Source of the DNA: Streptomyces sp. AC558_RSS880
GTDB lineage: Bacteria; Actinomycetota; Actinomycetes; Streptomycetales; Streptomycetaceae
Length of the DNA: 64,000 bases
Assembly: GCF_019049255.1 (NCBI RefSeq)
Contig: NZ_JAGMUJ010000084.1
Coordinates: 396,397-460,396 of the forward strand
Direction: 5' to 3'
In this document: positions 33,533-41,292 of the stretch, piece after piece
Numbering within the stretch: the first letter of the stretch is position 1
How the letters are laid out: every line of letters starts with the position of its first letter
Program-made: the position numbers and the translations under genes
The notes under the pieces: model-generated
Seen by the model: the letters and a program-made list of their open reading frames with translations, nothing else
Databases searched by the model: none
What the model was told of the DNA's origin: nothing

Positions 33533-34031
33533 GGGCGCCTCCGTCGTCGGGGACCGGTGACACCACCTGGCCGAGGGGACGGCGCCGCTCGGCCTCGGCC
33601 GCGTCCGCCTCACAGATCTTCGCCAGCCTGGCGAGCATGGCGCGGTGGCGGATCTGGATCAGGGCCTCCACGGCCACGTTGTGCACCGTGCCGCCGACGC
33701 CCTTCAGCGGATGCTCGTCCACGATGACCAGGCAGTGGTCGCCCCAGGGCCGCAGCTCGATGGCGATGCGGGCCGTGCCGAGGGGGCCGGCCTTGGCCTC
33801 GAGCTCCAGCGCCTCGCCCGGCACACAGCGCCGGACGACGGTCTCGTTGCACAGGCGCAGGGGCCCGAACCGCACCTCGAAGCCGATCGCCGAGCCGAGC
33901 TGCGGCCAGTGGCCGCGCACCGGTTTCGACGAGGAGGTGCCCACCACCCAGTCCGCGTACCGGGTGCCGTCCTCCAGGACGGTCCAGACGGACTGCGGGC
34001 TCGCGCTGATCAGATGATGGCGAACCGCCAC
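33525..34031 (-). CDS. SRPBCC-family (START-like) protein
   Basis: 168 aa. The fold starts HHLISASPQSVWTVLEDGTR and continues YADWVVGTSSSKPVRGHWPQ and VRRCVPGEALELEAKAGPLG, typical of helix-grip lipid- or polyketide-binding proteins. Such domains hold hydrophobic substrates or act as cyclases. It is first gene of this four-gene operon, whose members suggest sequential handling of one lipophilic compound. A TGACGTCA palindrome (34054-34061) stands 23 bases upstream of the start. Confidence 0.82.
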   Translation of the reverse strand: MAVRHHLISASPQSVWTVLEDGTRYADWVVGTSSSKPVRGHWPQLGSAIGFEVRFGPLRLCNETVVRRCVPGEALELEAKAGPLGTARIAIELRPWGDHCLVIVDEHPLKGVGGTVHNVAVEALIQIRHRAMLARLAKICEADAAEAERRRPLGQVVSPVPDDGGARA

Positions 34032-34256
34032 TTCGACCTCCCGTGTCCGCGAGTGACGTCAGTCAGCACTGAGTGCCCTCTCTGGGGCGCGTCAACCGGC
34101 GACGGACCTGGTGTTTGCGGGGACCCTGCATCGGTGTGGGACGGGGGTGGGTTCTCGCAGCCCGGCGTTTGCGGGGTGCCGGCGCACCCACCCGTGCCGC
34201 CCCAGCGGCACGACTGCCCGCGGTGAGCGCGGCCAGCACGGTGAGCGCGTTCGGGG
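34032..34256. other. Gap with short direct repeats and TGACGTCA palindrome
   Basis: This 225-base gap carries the promoter side of the SRPBCC operon (TGACGTCA at 34054-34061 and AT-rich patches) and two 10-base direct repeats GTTTGCGGGG at 34113-34122 and 34167-34176. No frame with a ribosome site is seen. Both repeats fall among G-runs, so they could be coincidental. Confidence 0.4.
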
Positions 34257-35156
34257 TCAGGGCGTCGTGTCGCGGGTCGGGGCCAGGGCCCAGCGGATGA
34301 CTGCGGTGACGGCGGTGCCGAGGGGGCGTACGCAGACGCTCTCGGCCGGGGGTATGCGGGGCAGCCACAGCGCGCGGGAGGCCCAGCCCGGCAGCAGGGA
34401 CACGGCGTTGGCGGCGAGGACGCCGTACGGCAGCCGGGCGAGCAGCGGGACGGGCGGGTTGAGCAGCAGGAAGCGGGCGGTGGAGCGCGCCTCGGGGGTG
34501 GAGCGCAGCTCGCCGCGGTAGGCGGCCAGCCGCTCGGCGAGTCCGGCGCGGTCGACCGGCGGGTCGGGCACGCCGAGCGCGGTGGCGACGCGCGCCATGT
34601 CGGCGACGTACGCGTCACAGCCCTCGTCGTCCAGGGGGCGGGCGCCGTAGCGCTGGTGGGCGCGCAGGAACATGTCGACCTCGGCGATGTGCACCCAGCA
34701 CAGCAGACGGGGGTCCGACGCCCGGTACTCCTCGCCGTCGGCGGTGGTGCCGCGCACCGTCTCGTGGACGGCCCGCACCCGGTCGACGGCCCGCTGGGCG
34801 CTGTCGGCGGTGCCGTACGTGGTGGCGGCGAGGAAGGTACTGGTCCGCTGCAGGCGCCCCCAGGGGTCACCGCGGAACCCGGAGTGCCCGGCGACGGCGG
34901 CCATGGCCAGCGGGTGGAGCGACTGCAGCAGCAGGGCCGAGAGTCCGCCGATGAACATCGACGCGTCCCCGTGCACCCTCCTGACCGGCCGGTCGGGACC
35001 GTACCAGCGCGGGCCGGGCGTGCCGTGGATGCGTGCGCGGTTGTCCGGGCCGTCCGGTCCTGCGACCCGGGAGAAGATCGCCTGACCGATCCGGTCGCGC
35101 AGCACCGCGCCGCCTTCCGCCAGCACTCCCATGGCTCGCCCCACTTCCTCGCGCAC
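34257..35156 (-). CDS. MpaB-family oxygenase (DUF2236)
   Basis: 299 aa. Family motifs are HGDASMFIGGLSALLLQSLH, the HSGFRGDPWGRLQRT segment and WVHIAEVDMFLRAHQRYGAR. DUF2236/MpaB proteins bind a heme b and, in the latex-clearing member Lcp, cleave polyisoprene; most relatives are uncharacterised. One hydrophobic helix (LLLQSLHPLAMAAVAG) is likely internal. GTG 35156 or ATG 35132 (with GGGG nearby) may be the start. The gene sits alone between the two promoters described around it; a role with isoprenoids would fit the neighbourhood but is inference. Confidence 0.8.
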   Translation of the reverse strand: MREEVGRAMGVLAEGGAVLRDRIGQAIFSRVAGPDGPDNRARIHGTPGPRWYGPDRPVRRVHGDASMFIGGLSALLLQSLHPLAMAAVAGHSGFRGDPWGRLQRTSTFLAATTYGTADSAQRAVDRVRAVHETVRGTTADGEEYRASDPRLLCWVHIAEVDMFLRAHQRYGARPLDDEGCDAYVADMARVATALGVPDPPVDRAGLAERLAAYRGELRSTPEARSTARFLLLNPPVPLLARLPYGVLAANAVSLLPGWASRALWLPRIPPAESVCVRPLGTAVTAVIRWALAPTRDTTP

Positions 35157-35210
35157 CCCGACGCCCCGTCGGCGTCCACGGCCGCACCTGCCCGGTACCC
35201 GGCCGGGCGG

Positions 35211-35477
35211 CTAGGGAACGTCGCCCCGCCAGTCGTACACCCGGGCGCCGTCGCCGCGGGGCGCGTACACCGCGCGGCCGCCCGCACCGTAGCGGCCCAT
35301 CTCGGTGGGCAGGCCGACGCCGTGCCTCAGTTCCGTCTCGCTGCGGCCGGTGACGTCCAGCAGCAGACCGTCCAGCGGGCCCCCGGCCAGCTCCACGTAC
35401 GACCGCCCGGCGCGCGGGCCCGGATCGTCGTGGTCCGCCCCGTAGACCCTGCCGCGCATGAACTCCAGTTCGTCCAT
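35211..35477 (-). CDS. Small conserved protein, likely leaderless
   Basis: 88 aa starting MDELEFMRGRVYGADHDDPG. It is acidic with an aromatic pattern (GRSYVELAGGPLDGLLLDV, AVYAPRGDGARVYDWRGD). No signal or membrane segment, family unknown to me. No SD precedes ATG 35477; a RecA-NDp-like promoter ends six bases before the ATG, the same geometry as the gene at 18.6 kb, so transcription probably starts at the ATG. Confidence 0.65.
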   Translation of the reverse strand: MDELEFMRGRVYGADHDDPGPRAGRSYVELAGGPLDGLLLDVTGRSETELRHGVGLPTEMGRYGAGGRAVYAPRGDGARVYDWRGDVP

Positions 35478-35483
35478 ACCGGC

Positions 35484-35506
35484 AGGGTGGCATCCGGCAC
35501 TGACAA
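35484..35506 (-). promoter_or_regulatory. RecA-NDp-like leaderless promoter
   Basis: On the minus strand TTGTCAGTG is followed by 8 bases and CACCCT (consensus TAnnnT, one mismatch in T and T kept at the end). ATG lies six bases after the -10 block, exactly as at 18647. The shared geometry makes chance unlikely. Confidence 0.55.
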
Positions 35507-35512
35507 CCGGGC

Positions 35513-36301
35513 CTACGCCCCGTCCGCGCCCGCCGCCCAGGGTGCCGGCGCCCGTCCCTCGCTCCAGGCGAGCAGGGCGTCGCGGTTCACGCACACGATG
35601 CCGCACTGCTCGGCGTACTCGACGGCCGGCGCGGTGAAGTCGCTGGTGGTGACGACGAGGGCGACGTCCGCCCCGTGGACGGTGAAGCAGGTGCCGCCGA
35701 AGCGCTGGAGGTCCTGCGAGCCCACCTTGTTGTCGTCGCCGTAGCGCTTGCACTGGACGACGAGGCGGCGGCCGTCGGGGGTCAGGGCCGTCACGTCGGC
35801 GCCCAGGTCCCCCGCTCCCCCGACGACCTCGACCCGCGCGCAGCCGTCCCGCACGCACAGGCCGGCTATCGCCGCCTCGAACTCCTCGGGGCTCAGGGCG
35901 TCGTGGTCGATGACCGGGGCGGCGGGCGCGACGGCCGTGGGGAGGACGTCGTCGTACGCCCCGGCCGGTGCGGGGACCGCGGGCGGGAGCGGGGACGGGA
36001 CGGGGTCGTCCAGGGCGTCGAGCGCCGTCGACGTGGCCTGTTCCAGGGCCTCACCCGCCCGGCGGGCGATCCTCGCCGCGGACGGCCGCCGCCGTCTGCG
36101 TCCGTGGGCCAGCAGGGCCGCGACGGCCACGCACAGCAGGACGACGGCCCACACCGGGCGCCGCTGCACGACCGGGGCCAGCGCGCGCACCGCGAAGCCG
36201 GCGACGATCAGGGCCGTGGCGAGCAGGCCGAAGAACATGGCCGTCGCCCGCAGGTCGAAGCGCCGCCCGTGGTGCCTCGGACGTACACGGCGCTGGGGCA
36301 T
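35513..36301 (-). CDS. Membrane-anchored Mrr-type restriction endonuclease-like protein
   Basis: 262 aa. Two hydrophobic segments near residues 20-66 (MFFGLLATALIVAGFAVRAL and VWAVVLLCVAVAALLAHG) precede a PD-(D/E)XK nuclease domain. Its catalytic core is GADVTALTPDGRRLVVQCKRYG (D, then QxK) followed by LQRFGGTCFTVHGADVALVV. This is the Mrr_cat type fold found in restriction enzymes and in uncharacterised membrane nucleases. The N-terminal anchor is atypical for Mrr and suggests action at the membrane, for example on incoming DNA. Start ATG 36301 (AGGG upstream) or GTG 36307. No methyltransferase is nearby. Confidence 0.8.
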   Translation of the reverse strand: MPQRRVRPRHHGRRFDLRATAMFFGLLATALIVAGFAVRALAPVVQRRPVWAVVLLCVAVAALLAHGRRRRRPSAARIARRAGEALEQATSTALDALDDPVPSPLPPAVPAPAGAYDDVLPTAVAPAAPVIDHDALSPEEFEAAIAGLCVRDGCARVEVVGGAGDLGADVTALTPDGRRLVVQCKRYGDDNKVGSQDLQRFGGTCFTVHGADVALVVTTSDFTAPAVEYAEQCGIVCVNRDALLAWSEGRAPAPWAAGADGA

Positions 36302-36474
36302 GGTCACCCTGGTGGTTCCTCTCTCGCGGCCGGCAGGACGTGCGCCGGGGGTCCACGGGACTCCTGAAGATCACGTACGCCGTCTGCCCCGGATCGGGCC
36401 GTTCACCGGCGTGCCGCACATCGGCGCGGGGTAGAGGCGGTGTGTGCTGACTGCGGCGACCAGGGAGGCGGACG

Positions 36475-37167
36475 ATGGACTGGCGGTACTTCGCGCAGCA
36501 GATGGCCTCCATGGCGCGTGATCTCCTGGCCGAGCACACCCTCGACTCGACCCTGGAGCAGATCACGCGCAAGGCGGTGGAGCTCGTCGACGGCTGCGAC
36601 GCCTCCGGGATCCTCGTCCTGCGGGGGGACCGGGTGAGTTCGCTGGCGCCGACCGCGCAGCTCGTGACCGACAGCGACCACCTCCAGGAGCGCCTGCGCG
36701 AAGGGCCCTGCTTCGACGCGGCCCGGCCCGACCGGGCCGAACGCGTCTTCCGCATCCCCGACTTCACCGCGGACCCCGAACGCTGGACGTCCTTCGTTCC
36801 GCGCTGCCGGGAGCTCGGGGTGGGCAGCATGATGGGCTTCCTGCTGTACACCCGGGAGGAGGAGCTGGGAGCCCTCAACATGTACTCCCACAAGCCGGGC
36901 ATGTTCACCGAGGACAGCGAGACGGCCGGCTGGCTGCTGGCCTCCCACGCGGCGGTCGCCTTCTCCACCGCCAGGACCGACGCCCAGCTGCAGGACGCCA
37001 TCGCCACGCGGCATCTGATCGGCGAGGCGATGGGCATCCTGATGGGCCGCCACCAGATGACGGAGGACCAGGCCTTCGATCTCCTGCGCACCCGGTCCCA
37101 GCGCACCAACACCAAACTGCGCGAGGTGGCGCGCCAGGTCTGCGAGACGGGCGCCCCGGGCCGGTGA
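36475..37167 (+). CDS. GAF-ANTAR domain protein, RNA-binding antiterminator-like regulator
   Basis: 230 aa. Residues about 20-155 form a GAF sensor domain (TLDSTLEQITRKAVELVDGC, MMGFLLYTREEELGALNMYS). Residues 165-225 form an ANTAR domain (LQDAIATRHLIGEAMGILMG, AFDLLRTRSQRTNTKLREVA), which binds two-hairpin RNA motifs to prevent termination. GGGAGG precedes the ATG. It may control a target elsewhere; no dual-hexaloop RNA is seen immediately beside it. It diverges from the Mrr gene. Confidence 0.88.
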   Translation: MDWRYFAQQMASMARDLLAEHTLDSTLEQITRKAVELVDGCDASGILVLRGDRVSSLAPTAQLVTDSDHLQERLREGPCFDAARPDRAERVFRIPDFTADPERWTSFVPRCRELGVGSMMGFLLYTREEELGALNMYSHKPGMFTEDSETAGWLLASHAAVAFSTARTDAQLQDAIATRHLIGEAMGILMGRHQMTEDQAFDLLRTRSQRTNTKLREVARQVCETGAPGR

Positions 37168-37185
37168 CCGTCCGGCGGCGGGCGC

Positions 37186-37773
37186 TCAGCGGCTGCCGGT
37201 CCAGCCGTGGGCGACGTCGATCACGAGGCGGCCGTCGAGCTGCAGCACCCGGAACGGCAGCCGCGCCCGCACACCGAGCCCGATCTGGGTCTCGCCCTCG
37301 AAGCTGCCGGCGAACCGCGCGTCCCTGAACGTGCGGTACCCGGTGAGGTCCACGCCCGGCAGGGGGCGTCCGGCGCGCGCGGGATAGGTGGGCTCGCCGC
37401 TCTCGGGGGCGTACGAGGGCGCGGCCACCCGCACCTCGAGGACGGCGCCGCCGGAGACGGGGATGTGCCGGCCCGATCCGTCCTGGTGGAGACGGTCGAC
37501 GTACCGGACGGAGTGGCCGAGGCCGCCGCGCGCGGCACCGGGCAGATCGACGACCATGCGGTCGTAGCAGGCGTGCCGGCCGGTCCTGATGTCCCGTACC
37601 GGCGTGGTCGTGCTGTCGGAGGCGGCCTTGGGCAGGCTGCCCCAGCCGGTCGGGCACGCCGTGGCCCGGGTCGCCGTCGCCGTCGCCGGGGTGGCGGCGG
37701 CCGGTACCGCCGCCGTGGTCAGCGTGGCGCCCACGAGCACGAGGGTCGCGCAGATTGTTCGCTTTCGAAGCAT
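37186..37773 (-). CDS. Secreted AMIN-like domain protein
   Basis: 195 aa. A signal peptide (MLRKRTICATLVLVGATLTT, then AVPAAATPA) is followed by an AMIN-like domain: HACYDRMVVDLPG, HIPVSGGAVLEVRVAAPSYA and ETQIGLGVRARLPFRVLQLD. AMIN-like domains bind cell-wall or exported components. Two cysteines flank the start of the domain (ATACPTGWG, RHACYD) and probably form a disulfide. ATG 37773 gives the complete signal peptide. It diverges from the large PP2C gene over about 120 bases. Confidence 0.82.
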   Translation of the reverse strand: MLRKRTICATLVLVGATLTTAAVPAAATPATATATRATACPTGWGSLPKAASDSTTTPVRDIRTGRHACYDRMVVDLPGAARGGLGHSVRYVDRLHQDGSGRHIPVSGGAVLEVRVAAPSYAPESGEPTYPARAGRPLPGVDLTGYRTFRDARFAGSFEGETQIGLGVRARLPFRVLQLDGRLVIDVAHGWTGSR

Positions 37774-37893
37774 TTTCGGCCCCCTGGGCTCGCATCCTTC
37801 TGGTATCGGGTGAGACGACCGAGATGACCGGAAGGTTGCGGCTCCGCCGCGCCGGACCGTCCGGCATGGCACATCCTGGTGAGGAGCGAACGG

Positions 37894-40521
37894 ATGACCC
37901 GTGCGTCCGCACCGGGAGGACGCGACATGGATGATGCAGCCGCCGTACCGCGCGGGGAGCGGCCGGCGGACGTGCCCGGCCGCGGCGCCGGGGAGAGCGC
38001 GGGAGCGGACGAGCTCCGGACGGCGCATCCGGCGGGCCGGATCGAGGACGCGCTCGCGGAGCCCGTGGTGGCGGCGGTCCAGGACATCGGCGGGTACGGC
38101 GGACTGGTGTACCTGCGCTCGCGGGACCGGCGCTCGCTGGTGCTGTGCGTGGTGGCCGGCGTCCCGCGGTCGCTGCTGATGACCTGGTGGCGGGTGCCCG
38201 TGGGCGGCGCGCTGCCCATGTCCGAGGCGTACCGCAGGGGCGAGAGCATGTGGCTGCCGGACGAGCGGGCCATGATGCTGCGTTTCCCGCAGTTCACCGC
38301 CGCGCTGCCGTACTCGTTCGGCTCCGCCTTCCACCCGGTGCACGTCGACGGCGAACCCGTGGGTGTCCTGTCCGTCCTGCGGTCGGCCGCCCGGGAGCCG
38401 GTGGACGAGCAGACGGTGCGGGCGGCGCTGCACGACGCGGGGCGGGACATGGAGGAGCGCCTCACCGCGTTCGCCCGCCGGATGCCCGGCAGGGAGGGCG
38501 CGGACGCCGTGGCGTACGGCATCGACTACGACGACCAGCCGGTCAGCGTGCGGCTGCCCACGCCGCCCGCCCGGGCCGTGTCGGTCGGCATGGTCGAGTG
38601 GGACCTGGACAGCGACCGGTGGTCGGGGGACGACGACGCGCTGTCCCTCCTGGGTGTCGGCCGGGAGGAGTTCGGCGGCACCATGGCGGAGGTCGAGGGC
38701 CGGGTGTCCCCCGAGGACCTGTACGAACTGCGGGCGGCCCGGCGGGAGGCGGCGGACACCGGGCAGATCAGGGGCCGGCACTTCAGGGTGCTGGACGAGG
38801 CCGGGGAGGACGGGCGGATCCGCTACCGGCCGGTCGAACTGTGGGGGCACGTCGTGCGGGCGGAGGGGGCCGCCCGGCTCCTGGTGGGCGCCCTCGTCGA
38901 CGCGGCCGGCGGGGTCACCGCGGCGGAGGCCTCCGAGCGGCTGCCCGACGGCGTGTTCTCCCTGGACCAGGACGGCCGGATCGTCTACGCCAACCTCCGC
39001 TGCCAGGAGCTGCTGGGCTGCGACCTGGAGCACATGCTCGGCCACTACCCGTGGGACGTGCTCACCTGGCTGCGCGATCCGGCCTACGAGGACCGCTACC
39101 GGGCGGCCATGCTGTCGCAGGAGCAGGTGTCGTACCTGGTGCAGGACCCGGACGGCGTCTGGCTGGGGTTCGTGCTCTATCCCGGGGTGCACGGGCTGAC
39201 CGGCCGCGTGTTCCGCACCAGCGCCCCCGCCGGGGCCGAGCCGGGCCGTTCCCTGGCGCCGACCGGCGGGGACGGCGCGGCGGCCCCCTCGGAGCTGGTC
39301 GCGACGGCCCGCGCGGGAGCCCTCTACCACGTCGTGCAGATGGCCAGCGTGCTGACCGAGGCCGTCACCGTCAGGGACGTCTGCCTGGCCGTCGCCGAAC
39401 AGCTGCTGCCCGCGTTCGGCGCGCAGGAGATCGCCCTGTACACGATCCGCGACAACGGGATGCACCTGCTGTGGGAGTCCGGTTATCCGGAGCACTTCCT
39501 CGACAGTTTCGAAGGGGTGCCGCTCAACGCGAACCTGCCCGGTGTGCACGCCCTGACCACCCGGCTCCCGCTCTTCTTCGAGTCACCGGAAGCACTGGTC
39601 AACGCCTACCCCCAGCTCCTCCTGGACCCGATGAACGCCTGGGCGTTCCTGCCGCTGATCGCCTCCGGCCATCCGGTCGGCTCCTGCATCCTCGGCTGGA
39701 CCGCACCGCACCGGTTCACTCCCGAGGAGCGCACCGCGCTGACCGCGCTGGGCGGTCTGACCGCGCAGGCGCTAGAGCGAGCCCGGCTCTACGACGCGGA
39801 GTCCGCCGTCGCACGGGGGCTGCAGGAGGGGCTGCTGCCGCACCGGCTGCCCGCCATCGACCGGATGCTCACCACCGGCCGCTATCTGCCCGGCACCCAG
39901 GGCATGGCCATCGGGGGCGACTGGTACGACGTGATCAGGACCGGGCGGGGGGTGGCACTGGTCATCGGCGACGTCGAGGGGCACAGCGTCGGGGCCGCCG
40001 CCGTCATGGGACAGCTGCGCAGCGCGGTGCACGCCTTCGCCGCCAGCGGCCGGCCGCCGCAGGAGGTCATCACCCACACCAACCGGCTGCTGGTGGAGTT
40101 GGAGACGGACGTCTTCGCCACCTGCTGCTACATCGAGCTCGACCCGGCCACCGGCCGTGCCCTGGCCGTCCGGGCGGGTCATCCCCCGCCCCTGCTGCGC
40201 CACCCCGACGGGCACACGGAGAGCCTGGACCTGCCCGGTGGCGTGCTGCTCGGGGTGCTGCCGGAGGCCGTCTACCCGGTCACGGCACTCACCCTGGCCC
40301 CCGGCAGCGTTCTCGCGCTGTACACGGACGGGCTCGTCGAGACGCCCGGCGGTGACATCGAGACGGGCATCGGGATGATCCGCCGCTGCCTGGCGCGCAG
40401 CCGCACCGACTCGGTCGAGGAGCTCGCCGACCGGCTGATCAGAACGGCCCGCCGGACCGAGGACCGCCCGGACGACGTGGCGCTGCTGCTGACGGCCTAC
40501 GACTGGCGGCCCGGCCGCTGA
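37894..40521 (+). CDS. Multidomain GAF/PAS/PP2C serine phosphatase
   Basis: 875 aa. Order of domains: GAF-like region about residues 50-190, PAS-like regions about 230-430 (LRCQELLGCDLEHMLGHYPW), GAF about 475-630 (ALYHVVQMASVLTEAVTVRD) and SpoIIE/PP2C phosphatase about 635-870 (IGGDWYDVIRTGRGV, VIGDVEGHSVGAAA, AGHPPPLLRHPDG, LYTDGLVETPGG). It is thus a sensory phosphatase acting on anti-anti-sigma factors in response to a ligand or light. Starts at 37894 (GAGGAG) and 37927 (GGGAGG) are both well supplied with ribosome sites; the longer is given. Typical of Streptomyces stress networks. Confidence 0.88.
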   Translation: MTRASAPGGRDMDDAAAVPRGERPADVPGRGAGESAGADELRTAHPAGRIEDALAEPVVAAVQDIGGYGGLVYLRSRDRRSLVLCVVAGVPRSLLMTWWRVPVGGALPMSEAYRRGESMWLPDERAMMLRFPQFTAALPYSFGSAFHPVHVDGEPVGVLSVLRSAAREPVDEQTVRAALHDAGRDMEERLTAFARRMPGREGADAVAYGIDYDDQPVSVRLPTPPARAVSVGMVEWDLDSDRWSGDDDALSLLGVGREEFGGTMAEVEGRVSPEDLYELRAARREAADTGQIRGRHFRVLDEAGEDGRIRYRPVELWGHVVRAEGAARLLVGALVDAAGGVTAAEASERLPDGVFSLDQDGRIVYANLRCQELLGCDLEHMLGHYPWDVLTWLRDPAYEDRYRAAMLSQEQVSYLVQDPDGVWLGFVLYPGVHGLTGRVFRTSAPAGAEPGRSLAPTGGDGAAAPSELVATARAGALYHVVQMASVLTEAVTVRDVCLAVAEQLLPAFGAQEIALYTIRDNGMHLLWESGYPEHFLDSFEGVPLNANLPGVHALTTRLPLFFESPEALVNAYPQLLLDPMNAWAFLPLIASGHPVGSCILGWTAPHRFTPEERTALTALGGLTAQALERARLYDAESAVARGLQEGLLPHRLPAIDRMLTTGRYLPGTQGMAIGGDWYDVIRTGRGVALVIGDVEGHSVGAAAVMGQLRSAVHAFAASGRPPQEVITHTNRLLVELETDVFATCCYIELDPATGRALAVRAGHPPPLLRHPDGHTESLDLPGGVLLGVLPEAVYPVTALTLAPGSVLALYTDGLVETPGGDIETGIGMIRRCLARSRTDSVEELADRLIRTARRTEDRPDDVALLLTAYDWRPGR

Positions 40522-40530
40522 CCGGCGCCC

Positions 40531-40558
40531 GGCCGCCGGCCGTTCGCCGCCGGCGGCC
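40531..40558. terminator. Terminator between convergent genes at 40.5 kb
   Basis: GGCCGCCGGC pairs perfectly with GCCGGCGGCC over an 8-base loop, ending one base before the stop of the minus-strand small gene and 10 bases after the PP2C stop. It fits both directions. Confidence 0.65.
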
Positions 40559-40759
40559 TCACAGGCAGTAGCGCACCAGCCACTCGTCCGGGTCGTAGGC
40601 GTCGCGGGCCGGGTCCGGCGCGACGGCCGGGCGTTCCTCGACCATGTCCTCCACCCGGACCGGCTCCGGGAGGCGTCCGAAGCGGGCGTGCCGCGCGGTC
40701 GCCGCCGCGTCCGTGCCCGTGTCCGTGCCCTCGTGTGTGCGAACCGTCCCCTTGTCCAC
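40559..40759 (-). CDS. Small acidic protein, 66 aa
   Basis: GTG 40759 follows GGGGAG six bases upstream, and the 66-residue frame has normal codon use. The N-terminus is MDKGTVRTHEGTDTGTDAAA, the C-terminus DAYDPDEWLVRYCL. It is acidic and likely disordered except for the C-terminus, which ends in Cys-Leu. An open frame continues upstream, but without a start signal and across the oppositely oriented DUF4232 remnant, so it is not used. Function unknown. Confidence 0.6.
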   Translation of the reverse strand: MDKGTVRTHEGTDTGTDAAATARHARFGRLPEPVRVEDMVEERPAVAPDPARDAYDPDEWLVRYCL

Positions 40760-40823
40760 GGCGACTCCCCTCTCGCGGCCGGCCGGCGCTCCCCCTCGGA
40801 CAGCACCGCGTCCTTGGCGCCAA

Positions 40824-41195
40824 GTGTCACACACCGGTGACCGGAAGCTGGAGAACTGCGGCACCCGGCCCTACTCGCTGCACGGCTGTCCCGACGTCCG
40901 GCTCTTCGACGAGGACCACGAACCGGTGGACGGTGTCCGGGTCCTGCGCGACGGCGCTTCCGTCGTCGGCGGCACGGGGGCGGACGGCCCGGCCCTGCCG
41001 CTCGTGCTGAAGCCGGGTGAGGGTGCCTGGGTCGGCCTGGTGTGGCGCAACACGGTCGAGGCGGGTGCGGCGGTCGACGTCCCTTACGTACGGGTGCGGG
41101 CGAAGTCCGGCGCGGACCCGGTGACGCTCGTCCCCGAACTCGACCTCGGGACGGCGGGGAAGCTGGGCGTCGGCCCCTGGAAGAAGAAGGAGTAG
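40824..41195 (+). pseudogene. 5'-truncated DUF4232-family secreted protein
   Basis: The frame from GTG 40824 to the stop at 41195 gives 123 residues beginning VSHTGDRKLENCGTRPYSLH and holding DUF4232-like strands (HGCPDVRLFDEDHEPVDGVR, LPLVLKPGEGAWVGLVWRN). DUF4232 proteins are exported and normally have a signal peptide and about 50 more N-terminal residues ahead of the Cys pair. Here they are missing, there is no SD before the GTG, and a TTGGCGCCAA palindrome stands at the junction. I read it as a deletion remnant rather than a working gene; a fused product from the upstream plus frame is unlikely since that frame is antisense to the small gene. Confidence 0.65.
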
Positions 41196-41292
41196 CTTCC
41201 CCGGAGGAGCGGCTTCCCGGCCGGATTGGTCCCCGACAACGGGGTGGAAGTGGACCCCTTGGCGGGCCGCCGTTCTTTCTAGCGTCGGTGTC

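Noticed and set aside
34113..34176. GTTTGCGGGG direct repeats as a CRISPR-like or operator array
   Set aside because: Only two short copies in G-rich DNA, unequal flanks and no further units; probably chance.
40644..40823. Longer reading of the DUF4232 frame starting at 40644
   Set aside because: This upstream part is antisense to the small gene at 40559-40759, which has its own ribosome site, and encodes no signal peptide.
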